Assembly: GCA_039029355.1 (NCBI GenBank)
Contig: JBCCGI010000060.1
Span: 1 to 51,486 of the forward strand
Length of the DNA: 51,486 bases
Direction: 5' to 3'
Source of the DNA: JBCCGI01 sp039029355
GTDB lineage: Bacteria > Planctomycetota > UBA1135 > GCA-002686595
Part shown: one piece after another, positions 42,633 to 51,084 of the stretch
How positions within the stretch are numbered: the first letter of the stretch is position 1
How the letters are laid out: each line of letters begins with the position of its first letter
The notes under the pieces: model-generated
Seen by the model: only the letters and a program-made list of their open reading frames with translations
What the model was told of the DNA's origin: nothing
Database searches by the model: none
Program-made: the position numbers and the translations under genes

Positions 42633-44111
42633 CTAGTCCGTCGCTGGGCGCGGTCGCGTGCACAGGCTCACTCCGACCAGCGCCACCACGCTGAGCGCGG
42701 CGGCGGGGATCACCGCGTCGATCCCCGCCTCCGCCGCCTGCTCGGACAGGTCGGCGAGGCTCCCGAGCCCGACCTCCTCCATCCACTCGATCGCCGCCGC
42801 GCCGGTCGCGAGCTTCCACGCCACCGCCGTCCCCGCGCCGACCAGCATCGACGCGATGGCGCCGGCCGGCGTGGCGCGCTTCCAGAAGTAGGCCGCGAGC
42901 AGCGCTGGCGTCACGCCCGCGCCGTAGATCGTGTAGGCAAAGAGCGCGACGCCGAAGAACGCGTCGGAGGTGAAGGCGAGGGCGAGGGCGATCAGGCCCA
43001 GCACCACGACGAAGATCCGGCCCGCCAGCACGGTGCGCTGCTCGCTCGCGTCCGGCGCGACGAAGCGCTGGTACACGTCGCGCACGAGCGAGGTGGACGG
43101 CGACAGCAGGTAGGAGTCGGCGGTCGAGACCACGATCGCTACGGCGGTGCCGACGAGCAGCGCTCCCAGCGCCGGCGGCAGCGCCTCGAAGGCGAGGTGG
43201 ATCACGATGTGTCCCGGGTTCTCCGGCGCTTCGATCTGCCCCTGGGCGACCAGCGAGCGCCCGAGCAGCGCGACCAGGATGATCGCGCACTCCAGGAAGA
43301 GCACGCCGACGAACATCCACATCACCGAGCGCCGCGCGCTGCCGGGGTCGCGTGCCGAGTAGAAGCGCTGCGCCATGTTCGCGTCGCCGACGAGCAGCAG
43401 GAAGGCCGGCAGCAGGATCGAGGCCAGCCCGGCCGCCGAGTAGTGCCCGAAGAGGCTCTGCTGGCCGGGCTCGAGCGCCGCGACGGCGCTCTCGATCCCG
43501 CCGGCCTGCGAGATCAAGAGCGGCAGTGCGAGCGCCACCCCGACCGCCATCAGCACGCCGTTGGCAACGTCGGTGTACGCGACCGAGAACATGCCGGCGA
43601 GCGCCGTGTACAGGATGACGAAGCCGGCGACGAGCACGACGGCTCCCACGTGCCCGAGCCCGGGCAGGAGCCCCTCGAGCACCGCCGCGCCGGCGCGGTA
43701 CTGGTACGAGACGATGATCACGTACGCCGCCAGCAGCGTCACCGTGCCCAGCACGCGGGCCGCCGGCCCGAAGCGGGCCTCCAGGACGTCCTGGATCGTG
43801 AACTGCCCGAACCCGCGGATGCGCGGCGCGATGAAGTAGAGCGCCAGGATGCCCAGCCCCCCCGACACCGGCAGCAGGAAGGCCGCGACGCCGACGCCGT
43901 AGGTCTCCTCGGCGTTGCCGAAGATGCTGCCGGTCCCGATCCAGGTCGCGAGCAGCGTCCCGACCAGCACCGTCGACGACAGCCCGCGTCCGGCCAGGCT
44001 GAAGTCCTCCTGGGTCTTCACGCTGCGCGCCTTGTACGCGCCGACGCCGATTAGCGCCGCGAGATACACCGCCAGGAAGGCGACGTGGGGGAGTGCGCCC
44101 TCGGCGATCAT
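42633..44111 (-). CDS. Sodium:solute symporter (SSF), last gene of the acyl-transfer operon
   Basis: The 492-residue protein has about 13 membrane helices, EDFSLAGRGLSSTVLVGTLL near the N-terminus, ATWIGTGSIFGNAEETYGVG in the second helix region, and GTAVAIVVSTADSYLLSPST, the conserved SSF signature area with Na+-ligand Ser/Thr residues. SSF members carry proline (PutP), pantothenate, sugars, acetate or other solutes with Na+. The start at 44111 overlaps the preceding stop as ATGA, so it is translationally coupled to the SGNH gene. Given the proline-type adenylation pocket two genes upstream, proline uptake is an attractive but unproven function. Confidence 0.87.
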   Translation of the reverse strand: MIAEGALPHVAFLAVYLAALIGVGAYKARSVKTQEDFSLAGRGLSSTVLVGTLLATWIGTGSIFGNAEETYGVGVAAFLLPVSGGLGILALYFIAPRIRGFGQFTIQDVLEARFGPAARVLGTVTLLAAYVIIVSYQYRAGAAVLEGLLPGLGHVGAVVLVAGFVILYTALAGMFSVAYTDVANGVLMAVGVALALPLLISQAGGIESAVAALEPGQQSLFGHYSAAGLASILLPAFLLLVGDANMAQRFYSARDPGSARRSVMWMFVGVLFLECAIILVALLGRSLVAQGQIEAPENPGHIVIHLAFEALPPALGALLVGTAVAIVVSTADSYLLSPSTSLVRDVYQRFVAPDASEQRTVLAGRIFVVVLGLIALALAFTSDAFFGVALFAYTIYGAGVTPALLAAYFWKRATPAGAIASMLVGAGTAVAWKLATGAAAIEWMEEVGLGSLADLSEQAAEAGIDAVIPAAALSVVALVGVSLCTRPRPATD

Positions 44112-45256
44112 TCGGCGCCCGTCCATACGTGCATCAGCTTCGGGTCGGCCAGGAGTCGGGCGTAGAGCTTCTCATAGAGCACGGCGTGCCCCGCGTCGTT
44201 GGGGTGCGTGTCGGAGTCGGAGATGCGCAGCGTCTGCGGCGCCTTCGCGTCCAGGAACGCGCCGCGTAGATCGACGTAGGCGATCCCGAGCTCGTCGAGC
44301 GCCTCGGTCACGCCCACGAAGTCGTCCATCACCTGCGCCGGCGGCTCGACCACCGGCGTGAGCAGCACCAGGAGCGGCCGATCGGCGAGCGCCACGACGT
44401 CGCGGATGCGCGTCAGCGTCCAGCGCAGGATCGGCAGGTGGTAGGGCGCGAGCTTCGCGCGCGTCGTGGCCGGCGCGTCGTAGCGGTCGAGCTTCGCCTC
44501 GCGCGCGATATCGCGCAGGAAGTCGTAGCGCAGGTCGCGGCCCTCGCGGATCAGCCCGGCGAGATGCGGCGTCCACAGCTTGGGCCCCGCGAGCGCGCCG
44601 ATCGACACGACGTAGGCGTCGGGCTCGTACTGGGGGACCTTCAGCACCGCGCACTCCATGACCTGGGTGAGCCGGTAGCCGTCGACGCCGAAGTTCAGCA
44701 CCTCGATCGCGTCGCGGTCCGCCGGCAGATGCTCGCCGTTGAGGCGCTCCTCGAGGCGCGCCTCGAAGGTCCCGCCGGGCTGCGTGCCCCAGCCGCGGAT
44801 CAGCGAGTCACCGAGGAGCGCCACGCGCCACGTGCGCGGCGGGTGCTCGATCGCGTACTCGCGGTCGGCCAGCCCCTGGCTGTTCGTCACCAGCCTCCCG
44901 GCGCGCGAGGCGACGTCGAGGTCCGGCGGCAGGTCGTACCAGAGGAAGTCGCCGGTGAAGCGCGCGTGGAAGGCCTGGCCGATCCCCTCGTGGTCGCGGG
45001 CCAGGTCCAGCTGGTGCGCGAGGAACCCGGTCGCGACCGCCTCGGCGCCGCCGTTGAGGAGGCCCTGGTAGTAGCCCGCCGTGCGCGTCGCGCGGTCCTC
45101 GGCGTTCAGCCCACCGTCGAGCAAGGCGCGCAGCGGCAGCACGCGCTGCGGAGCCACGCCGCGCTCGGTGACGAGCCAGCGCGACAGCTCCTCGATGCGG
45201 CTGCCCAGGGCGAGCAGCGCCAGCAGCGTCAGCACGGTGGATACCGCGGCCTTCAC
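44108..45256 (-). CDS. Membrane-anchored SGNH/GDSL-like protein of the acyl-transfer operon
   Basis: The 382-residue protein begins with one hydrophobic helix (residues 2-18) that would anchor an extracytoplasmic domain. It carries SGNH block I as VALLGDSLIRGWG (Asp150, Ser151), NFGVDGY as a block II-like site, and a block V ISDSDTHPNDAGHAVLYEKL with the Asp/His pair. Such proteins pair with MBOAT enzymes in alginate, peptidoglycan and teichoic acid acylation and pass the acyl group on or recycle it. The GTG start (45256) overlaps the upstream ligase stop as GTGA, and its own stop overlaps the symporter start. Acceptor unknown. Confidence 0.82.
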   Translation of the reverse strand: MKAAVSTVLTLLALLALGSRIEELSRWLVTERGVAPQRVLPLRALLDGGLNAEDRATRTAGYYQGLLNGGAEAVATGFLAHQLDLARDHEGIGQAFHARFTGDFLWYDLPPDLDVASRAGRLVTNSQGLADREYAIEHPPRTWRVALLGDSLIRGWGTQPGGTFEARLEERLNGEHLPADRDAIEVLNFGVDGYRLTQVMECAVLKVPQYEPDAYVVSIGALAGPKLWTPHLAGLIREGRDLRYDFLRDIAREAKLDRYDAPATTRAKLAPYHLPILRWTLTRIRDVVALADRPLLVLLTPVVEPPAQVMDDFVGVTEALDELGIAYVDLRGAFLDAKAPQTLRISDSDTHPNDAGHAVLYEKLYARLLADPKLMHVWTGAE

Positions 45257-46779
45257 GTCTTCTGCCTCAGCGTTTGGTAGTCGATCTTGTCGGTGGAGGT
45301 GCGCGGCAGGCGCTCCTCGAACACGAAGCGGTCCGGCACCATCGACGCGGGCAGCACCGACGCGCAGAAGGTCTTGAGCTCGAGGATCGACAGCGGCCTG
45401 CCCGCCTCCGGCACGAGGTGCGCGCGCAGCACCAGGCCGGCCTCGTCGTCGGCCAGTGCGACCACCGCCGCTTCGCGGATGCGCGGGTGCTTGTAGAGCC
45501 CGCTCTCGACCTCGCCGAGCTCGACGCGGTGCCCGCGCCGCTTGACCATACGGTCGCGGCGGCCGACGTAGACGTAGCCCTCGCCCGGCACCTCGCGCGC
45601 GACGTCGCCCGTGTCGTACCAGCGGCGTCCCTCGCGCTCGAACACCCGCGCCTCGGTCTCCCCGTCGCGCTTCCAGTAGCCCAGGAACAGCCCGGGGCCG
45701 GCGACGTGCAGCAGACCCTCCGCGCCGGCCGGCACCTCGGCGCCGCCGGGCGCGTCGAGCAGGCACGCCTCGTACCCCGCGCACGGGGTGCCGATGGGGA
45801 AGGCCTCGGCCCGCTCGGCCGGGATCGGCAGCGGCACGCGCGCCGCGGTGCACACGTTGGTCTCGGTGGGGCCGTAGAGGTTGTGGAACTCCGCGCGCGG
45901 GAGGCGCTCGGTGAGTGTTCGCAGGTGCTTTATGGGGAAGACCTCGCCGGCGAACAGCACCGCGCGCAGCGCGCCGGAGTCGCGCCGCTCGAGGCCGCCG
46001 AAGGCCGACAGCACCAGCAGCACCGAGGGCGTCGAGTACCACACCGTCAGCCGGCGCTCCTCCACGAACGCGCCCAGGGCGCGCGGGTTCTTGCCGAGGT
46101 CCGCGTCGATCAGGTGCAGCTCGGCGCCGGAGCCGAGGCTCGCGTAGAGGTCGAACACCGACAGGTCGAAGTGGAACGGCGCGTGCGACGAGAAGCGGTC
46201 GTCCGGCGAGGGCCGGAACGCCGCCGCGGCCCAGTCGAGGAAGGAGCGCGCGTTGGCGTGGCTGAGCATCACGCCCTTGGGCACGCCGGTCGAGCCGGAC
46301 GTGTAGAGCAGATAGGCGAGGTCGTCGGCCTCGCGCCCGGCTCGGTCGGGCGGCGGAGCGGCGCGCTGCACGAGCGCGTGCCACTCGTCGTCGGACGCGA
46401 GCAGCCGGTGCCCGGCACAGGAGGTGGGGGCCAGCTCGCCCAGATCGGGCGCAACGATGGTCGCGGCGACCTCGCAGTCGGCCAGGATCGTGCGCGCGCG
46501 CTCGGCCGGCGAAATCGGGTCGATCGGCACGTAGGCGGCGCCGGCGCGGAGCACGCCCAGGAGCGCCGCCACCGCGCGGCAGTCCTTCGGCTGCACGAGC
46601 CCGACGCGGTCGCCGCGGCCTATTCCGTGCGCCGCGAGCCAGCCCGCGACCGCCTCCGCCTCGGCCAGCAGCTCGGCGTACGTGCGGCGCTCCCCGTCGC
46701 CCGCGACGACGGCCGTGCGCGGGCCGTGGGCGCGCGCGGCACGCTCGAAGCGCTCGTCGAGCAGGAGCGGGCTCGTCAT
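45253..46779 (-). CDS. Amino-acid adenylating ligase, probable L-proline:carrier-protein ligase
   Basis: The 508-residue stand-alone adenylation enzyme has A3 YTSGSTGVPKGVMLSHAN (159-176), A5 NLYGPTETNVC (300-310), A7 YDTGD and A10 TSTDKIDY with Lys498. Aligning core A4-A5 to GrsA by eye gives the ten pocket residues Asp205, Leu206, Phe209, Tyr248, Leu275, Ala277, Leu301, Val309, Cys310, Lys498 (DLFYLALVCK). From memory, PltF/RedM/CloN4-type proline ligases have DLLYLALVCK, one change away. The family activates an amino acid as AMP ester and loads it on a carrier. The carrier gene ends 3 bases upstream. A D-alanine ligase (DltA-like) is the main alternative. Confidence 0.88.
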   Translation of the reverse strand: MTSPLLLDERFERAARAHGPRTAVVAGDGERRTYAELLAEAEAVAGWLAAHGIGRGDRVGLVQPKDCRAVAALLGVLRAGAAYVPIDPISPAERARTILADCEVAATIVAPDLGELAPTSCAGHRLLASDDEWHALVQRAAPPPDRAGREADDLAYLLYTSGSTGVPKGVMLSHANARSFLDWAAAAFRPSPDDRFSSHAPFHFDLSVFDLYASLGSGAELHLIDADLGKNPRALGAFVEERRLTVWYSTPSVLLVLSAFGGLERRDSGALRAVLFAGEVFPIKHLRTLTERLPRAEFHNLYGPTETNVCTAARVPLPIPAERAEAFPIGTPCAGYEACLLDAPGGAEVPAGAEGLLHVAGPGLFLGYWKRDGETEARVFEREGRRWYDTGDVAREVPGEGYVYVGRRDRMVKRRGHRVELGEVESGLYKHPRIREAAVVALADDEAGLVLRAHLVPEAGRPLSILELKTFCASVLPASMVPDRFVFEERLPRTSTDKIDYQTLRQKT

Positions 46780-46782
46780 GCG

Positions 46783-47046
46783 CTAGCGGTCCTCGCGCTT
46801 GCCCTGGATGAAGGACGCCATGTCGTCGATACGGTCGAAGTTCTCGACGCCGGCCTCGTGGGCCTCGACGGTGATCCCGAAGGTGTCCTCGACGAACGAC
46901 ACCAGCTTCAACGTAGCCATCGAGTCGAGCACGCCGCTGGTGCGCAGGGGCATGTCGTCGGGCAGGTTGCTCGCCGACTCGCCGGGCAGCACCTCGGTCA
47001 GGATGTGGGAGCGGATGGCGTCCTTGATCGCGTCGGAGTCGAACAT
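46783..47046 (-). CDS. Peptidyl/acyl carrier protein
   Basis: The 87-residue acidic protein has the carrier signature GVLDSMATLKLVSFVE, with Ser42 as the phosphopantetheine attachment residue in D-S-M, and a helical end ENFDRIDDMASFIQGK. Length and charge fit a free-standing carrier of the type loaded by a stand-alone adenylation enzyme. The ligase starts three bases after its stop, and the MBOAT gene precedes it by 29 bases. A phosphopantetheinyl transferase is needed but is not in the window. Confidence 0.93.
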   Translation of the reverse strand: MFDSDAIKDAIRSHILTEVLPGESASNLPDDMPLRTSGVLDSMATLKLVSFVEDTFGITVEAHEAGVENFDRIDDMASFIQGKREDR

Positions 47047-47075
47047 GGTCTTTCGCTTGGGGGGGGAGAGCGATC

Positions 47076-48347
47076 CTAGCCGATCTGCCACCACGTGATC
47101 AGCTCGAGCCAGTCTCCGAGGGTCGGCCGCTGCCACAGGTACCAAAGGAAGGAGATGAACGCGAAGGTGGCGGCGACCTTCGCTCCGTGGAGCAGGCGCG
47201 CTCCCAAGCCCGGCGACGAGCGCGCCCGTGGCGAGCGTGACTCCAGCACCACGTTGACGATCACGAGCAGGCCCAGTACGCCCCAGAAGAGCGCGTCGGG
47301 CACGTTGAAGGGCCAGCTGGGGCTCCACCAGTACTTCACGTAGCCGTGCAGCAGCCACGTGACGGAGAAGACCGCGACCGTCGCGACGATCTGTGCCCGC
47401 AGGTCCCCCGAGCGGCGCAGCCGGAAGACGACCGGGAAGTACACCAGCTTCACCATGAAGTCCTTCCAGTAGATGTTGATGCGCCGCCAGAAGTCGGTGA
47501 GCGAGCTTGCGAGCAGGTAGCGTCGGTGCGTCTCCGGCAGGTCGTAGCCGAAGAGGTGCAGCATCCCCACGATGATGTGGAACTGCCCCGAGAGGCGCAG
47601 GTACAGCAGGTAGGTCACAACGATGACCTGCACCAGCTTGGCCGGCGACGCGATCGCGTCGGGCGTGCTGGGCGGCAGGAGCTCGTGATACAGCAGCCGG
47701 TACAACAGGAGCTGCACCACGCCGCGCGTGATCCACTGCACGCCCTCCTGGGCGATCGCGTGGATGTCGCGCCGGTACCAGGTCTTCCGCATCGTCTCGT
47801 AGTCGACGACGGGATAGAAGAGGAAGCAGTAGTTGGGGAGCTGGAAGAAGTACGCCCCGAAGGCGACCGGGTCGGGCCGGCCCTTCACCCGCTGGAGGTC
47901 GTAGAGGTAGCCGAGCGCGCGCAGCCCGAAGATGCCGCCGAAGACCGGCCAGAACTGCTCCGGCACGCCCAGGAAGCCGAGTCCGCGGGCCGCGATCGCG
48001 ACGGTGAAGTACGCGCTGGCGAGCGCAACGCGCACGCGGTAGGGCGCGGGCAGCGCGCAGATCAGGAACAGGCCGGTGCCGGCGAGCAGCAGCGCATAGC
48101 CCGTCGCAGGCTGCAGCAGCAGCGGCGCGGCCGCCATCGACACGAGGACGAGGAAGGGCTCCTTCCAGCGGAACGGCAGCCAGTAGTGCAGCGCGAAGGC
48201 CCCGAACGCGGCGGCGGCGACGAAGCGGAAGGTGCGCCCTTCGAGCTCGAAGACGTGAAACACGCCGAGCAGCAGCGCCAGCTGCGCGGCCAGCAGCAGG
48301 AAGCCGCCGACGCGGCGCGAGGCGGCGGCCGAACGCGCGTCGCTCAT
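47076..48347 (-). CDS. MBOAT-family membrane-bound O-acyltransferase
   Basis: The 423-residue polytopic protein carries the AlgI/DltB-like block DFWRRINIYWKDFMVKLVYF (285-304) and the invariant MBOAT histidine in TWLLHGYVKYWW (His334). About ten hydrophobic segments are visible. MBOAT enzymes move acyl groups from a carrier or acyl-thioester across the membrane to an extracytoplasmic acceptor hydroxyl. The combination of MBOAT, carrier, adenylating ligase and SGNH in one operon recalls the dlt system, but the flavoenzyme upstream has no dlt counterpart. No Shine-Dalgarno is visible before the ATG; the 106 bases to the upstream gene contain no obvious terminator. Confidence 0.88.
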   Translation of the reverse strand: MSDARSAAASRRVGGFLLLAAQLALLLGVFHVFELEGRTFRFVAAAAFGAFALHYWLPFRWKEPFLVLVSMAAAPLLLQPATGYALLLAGTGLFLICALPAPYRVRVALASAYFTVAIAARGLGFLGVPEQFWPVFGGIFGLRALGYLYDLQRVKGRPDPVAFGAYFFQLPNYCFLFYPVVDYETMRKTWYRRDIHAIAQEGVQWITRGVVQLLLYRLLYHELLPPSTPDAIASPAKLVQVIVVTYLLYLRLSGQFHIIVGMLHLFGYDLPETHRRYLLASSLTDFWRRINIYWKDFMVKLVYFPVVFRLRRSGDLRAQIVATVAVFSVTWLLHGYVKYWWSPSWPFNVPDALFWGVLGLLVIVNVVLESRSPRARSSPGLGARLLHGAKVAATFAFISFLWYLWQRPTLGDWLELITWWQIG

Positions 48348-48453
48348 GCGTGCCCGCGCGCGGCGACGGCGCGCATCCCGGGGGGGCGGGACCCCGATCG
48401 CGTGGGGGCGACGCGCCTCGGCGGCGAGCCCCGGAGAGACAGACGAACGCCCA

Positions 48454-49602
48454 CTAGAGGCCAAGCCCCCGTGCGATGAGATTGCGCTGGATCTCCGAGG
48501 TGCCGGAGTAGAGCGTGCTCGAGAGCGCGTCGCGCAGGTCGCGCTCGATCTCCTGCTCGGTCATGTAGCCGTAGCCGCCGTAGACCTGCAGTGCATCGCG
48601 GCACGACTCGACGTACGACTCTGCGACGTAGAGCTTGGCGAGGGCTGCCTCGAGCATCGCCGGCTCGCCGCGGTCCTTCTTCGCGCCGACGGCGTAGACC
48701 AGCGGCCGCGCGGTCTCCAGCCGCACCTTCATGTCGACGATGCGGTTCGCGACGGACTGGAACTTGCCGATCGGTTGGCCGAACTGCTTGCGGTTGCGCG
48801 CGTGCGTGATCGAGCCCTCCAACAGCCTTCGCATCGCCCCGAGGCAGCAGGCCAGGATGCAGCCGCGCTCCCACTCCATCGACGACTCGAACACCTCGAC
48901 GCCGCGCCCCTCGCGGCCAAGGCGGTTCGCCGCGGGCACGCGGCAGTCCTCGAAGACGACCTCCGACATGGGGGAGGTGCGCAGCCCCATCTTCTCGATC
49001 TTCCCGCCGACGCTCAGCCCCGGCGTTCCGCGCTCGATGACGAAGCCGGTGATCCCCATCGGCCCGAGCGCGGGGTCGAGCGTCGCGTAGGAGACGAAGA
49101 GGTCGGCGACCGGCCCGTTGGTGACGAAGGTCTTCGCCCCGTTCAGCACGTAGTCGCCGCCGTCGCGCACCGCGCGCGTCTGCATGCCGAAGACGTCCGA
49201 GCCGGCGTCCGGCTCGCTGGCGGCGTTCGCGCCGATCAGGCTCCCGTCGCACAGTCCGGGGAGCCAGCGCTCGCGCTGCTCGTCCGTGCCGTAGTGCAGC
49301 AGGGGGAGCGAGTTGGTCCAGAGGTGCGCGTTGATCGAGAACAGCAGCCCCTGATCCAACGCGACAAAACCCAGCCCCTCCATCACCGCGATCAGGTGCG
49401 AGAGCGACAGCCCGAGCCCGCCGTGCTCCTCCGGCAGCGGCATCCCGTGAACGCCGAAGTCCGCGCAGGCCCTCCAGCCTTCGCGGTCGAAGCGTCCGTC
49501 GCGGTCCGCGGCGACCTGGTCGCGGCCGATGAGCGCCTTCTGGGCGAAGCGCTCGGCGGCCTCCCGCCACTCGCGCTGCTCGGGGGTGAGATCGTGCGGC
49601 AT
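48454..49602 (-). CDS. Acyl-CoA-dehydrogenase-like flavoenzyme, candidate prolyl-carrier oxidase
   Basis: The 382-residue protein has the full acyl-CoA dehydrogenase fold: FAD-binding ASEPDAGSD (128-136), NGAKTFVTNG, RKQFGQPIGKFQ (271-282), DALQVYGGYGYMTE (337-349) and a C-terminal YSGTSEIQRNLIARGLGL. At the usual MCAD catalytic-base position (YEGT) it has Ser366, while Glu245 in MEWERGCIL lies where isovaleryl-CoA dehydrogenase keeps its base. In pyrrole-forming systems (PltE/RedW/CloN3) an enzyme of this family oxidises carrier-bound proline. It is first in the operon. A CoA-ester substrate remains possible. Confidence 0.85.
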   Translation of the reverse strand: MPHDLTPEQREWREAAERFAQKALIGRDQVAADRDGRFDREGWRACADFGVHGMPLPEEHGGLGLSLSHLIAVMEGLGFVALDQGLLFSINAHLWTNSLPLLHYGTDEQRERWLPGLCDGSLIGANAASEPDAGSDVFGMQTRAVRDGGDYVLNGAKTFVTNGPVADLFVSYATLDPALGPMGITGFVIERGTPGLSVGGKIEKMGLRTSPMSEVVFEDCRVPAANRLGREGRGVEVFESSMEWERGCILACCLGAMRRLLEGSITHARNRKQFGQPIGKFQSVANRIVDMKVRLETARPLVYAVGAKKDRGEPAMLEAALAKLYVAESYVESCRDALQVYGGYGYMTEQEIERDLRDALSSTLYSGTSEIQRNLIARGLGL

Positions 49603-49929
49603 TTAGGGGGGGCGCGGCTCGGACCACGCCGGTTTAGCCGGCGTCCAAGGGTAGCGGTGCGGACCCCGCGGGCCCACCCCGTGGCCCGAGGCTTGGTCGC
49701 CAGGCGTGCGAGCGCGCGCCCGGGTTCCATACCGGGATTGGGCCTTCGCTTTCTCTTCTTCCTTTTCCTTCCTTGCTAGCGGGACTCGGGGGAGCCCCCG
49801 GGCCCGCGGGCGCCTTCCCGGCGCCGGGCCGCGCCACGAGCAAGAGCGCCCTCCCGCCGACGCGCCTTTCCCCCCGGGGCTCCGCTCGCTAACTTCTCCT
49901 CCCCCGACCCGAAACCAGGCCCGCCCCCC
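49603..49929. other. Divergent promoter region of acyl-transfer operon and Gfo/Idh/MocA gene
   Basis: No gene is supported in these 327 bases. A pyrimidine-rich tract at 49743-49775 (TTCGCTTTCTCTTCTTCC followed by TTTTCCTTCC) lies near the centre; CGGGGGAGCCCCCGGG-type GC-rich inverted sequence follows at about 49787-49803. These could mark the two promoters or a structured leader. I could not place -35/-10 boxes with confidence, and no ribosome site was seen for either flanking gene. Confidence 0.4.
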
Positions 49930-51084
49930 ATGCCCAAGCCCATTCAGTCCGCGCTCCTCGGAGCCAAGTTCATGGGCCGCGCGCACTCGAACGCGTTCGG
50001 CCAGGTCGCCAAGTTCTTCGACCTCCCGCGCCCGCCCGCGCTGCACACGATCGCCGCCCGCAACGCCGAGGAGCTGGCCCCGTTCGCCGAGCGCTGGGGC
50101 TGGGCCAACCACACGACCCGCTGGCGCGACGTCGCGGAAAACGACGAGATCGAGCTCGTCGACGTCGCGACGCCGAACCACGTCCATGCCGAGCAATCCA
50201 TCGCCATGCTGGAGGCCGGCAAGCACGTCGCCTGCGAGAAACCCCTCGCCGGCACCCTGTCCGACGCCCGCGAGATGGTCGCCGCCGCCAAACGCGCCGC
50301 CAAAAAGGGCGTCAAGACCTTCGTTTGGTTCAACTACCGCCGCGCCCCCGCGGTCGGCCTCGCCTACCGCCTCATCCGCGAAGGCCGCCTGGGCCGCATC
50401 TACCACGTCCGCGCCAACTACCTCCAAAGCTGGGGCGGCGCCGACACCCCCCTGGTCTGGCGCTTCCAGAAGAAGAACGCCGGCTCGGGCGCTCACGGCG
50501 ACCTCAACGCCCACATCGTCGACCTGGCCCGCTTCCTGGTCGGCGAAGAGATGACCGAGATCCACGGCGCCGTCTCCCGCACCTTCATCAAGGAACGCTC
50601 CATCCCGGGCACCAACAAGAAGGGCAGAAGCGACGTCGACGACGCGGTCCTCTTCCTGGGCAGCTTCAAGGGCGGCGCCGTCGCCAGCTTCGAAGCCACC
50701 CGCCTGGCCGCCCCGCACCAAAACGCCAACTCGATCGAGATCAACGGTGAGAAGGGCAGCCTCAAGTGGGACTTCGAGGACATGAACGTCCTCCGCTTCC
50801 ACGACCAAGCCAACTCCCCACGCGAGGGCGGCTGGCGCCGCATCATGTGCACCTCGGCGGGCAACCACCCCTACGCCGAGGCATGGTGGCCCGACGCCCA
50901 CGTCCTGGGCTACGAGCACGGCTTCACGAACATGCTGGCCGATGTGTGCCGCGCGATCGCCCGCAAGAAGCCCGAGCTCCCGCTGCCGGACTTCGCGGAC
51001 GCGTATCAAACGCAGCGGGTGCTGGAGGCGGCGTTGCTGTCGGCGCGCAACCGGTGCGCGGTGAGGTTGAGCGAGGTGCGCTGA
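49930..51084 (+). CDS. Gfo/Idh/MocA-family NAD(P)-dependent oxidoreductase
   Basis: The 384-residue protein has an N-terminal Rossmann motif LLGAKFMGRAHSNAF (9-23), where the middle glycine of GxGxxG is lysine, as I recall for a sub-group with GSKFMGKAHSNA. VDVATPNHVHAEQSI follows, then CEKPLAG with the conserved catalytic Lys104, then the C-terminal alpha/beta domain with HGDLNAHIVDLARFLVG (His-based site). The family oxidises or epimerises sugars, inositol and related alcohols; the substrate is unknown. It is the last gene in the window and is divergent from the acyl-transfer operon. Confidence 0.9.
   Translation: MPKPIQSALLGAKFMGRAHSNAFGQVAKFFDLPRPPALHTIAARNAEELAPFAERWGWANHTTRWRDVAENDEIELVDVATPNHVHAEQSIAMLEAGKHVACEKPLAGTLSDAREMVAAAKRAAKKGVKTFVWFNYRRAPAVGLAYRLIREGRLGRIYHVRANYLQSWGGADTPLVWRFQKKNAGSGAHGDLNAHIVDLARFLVGEEMTEIHGAVSRTFIKERSIPGTNKKGRSDVDDAVLFLGSFKGGAVASFEATRLAAPHQNANSIEINGEKGSLKWDFEDMNVLRFHDQANSPREGGWRRIMCTSAGNHPYAEAWWPDAHVLGYEHGFTNMLADVCRAIARKKPELPLPDFADAYQTQRVLEAALLSARNRCAVRLSEVR

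Noticed and set aside
42633..49602. A dlt operon for D-alanylation of teichoic acid
   Set aside because: The ligase, carrier, MBOAT and SGNH set is similar, but the pocket code favours proline, there is an extra flavin dehydrogenase, and a planctomycete-like host has no known teichoic acid. It is kept only as an alternative.
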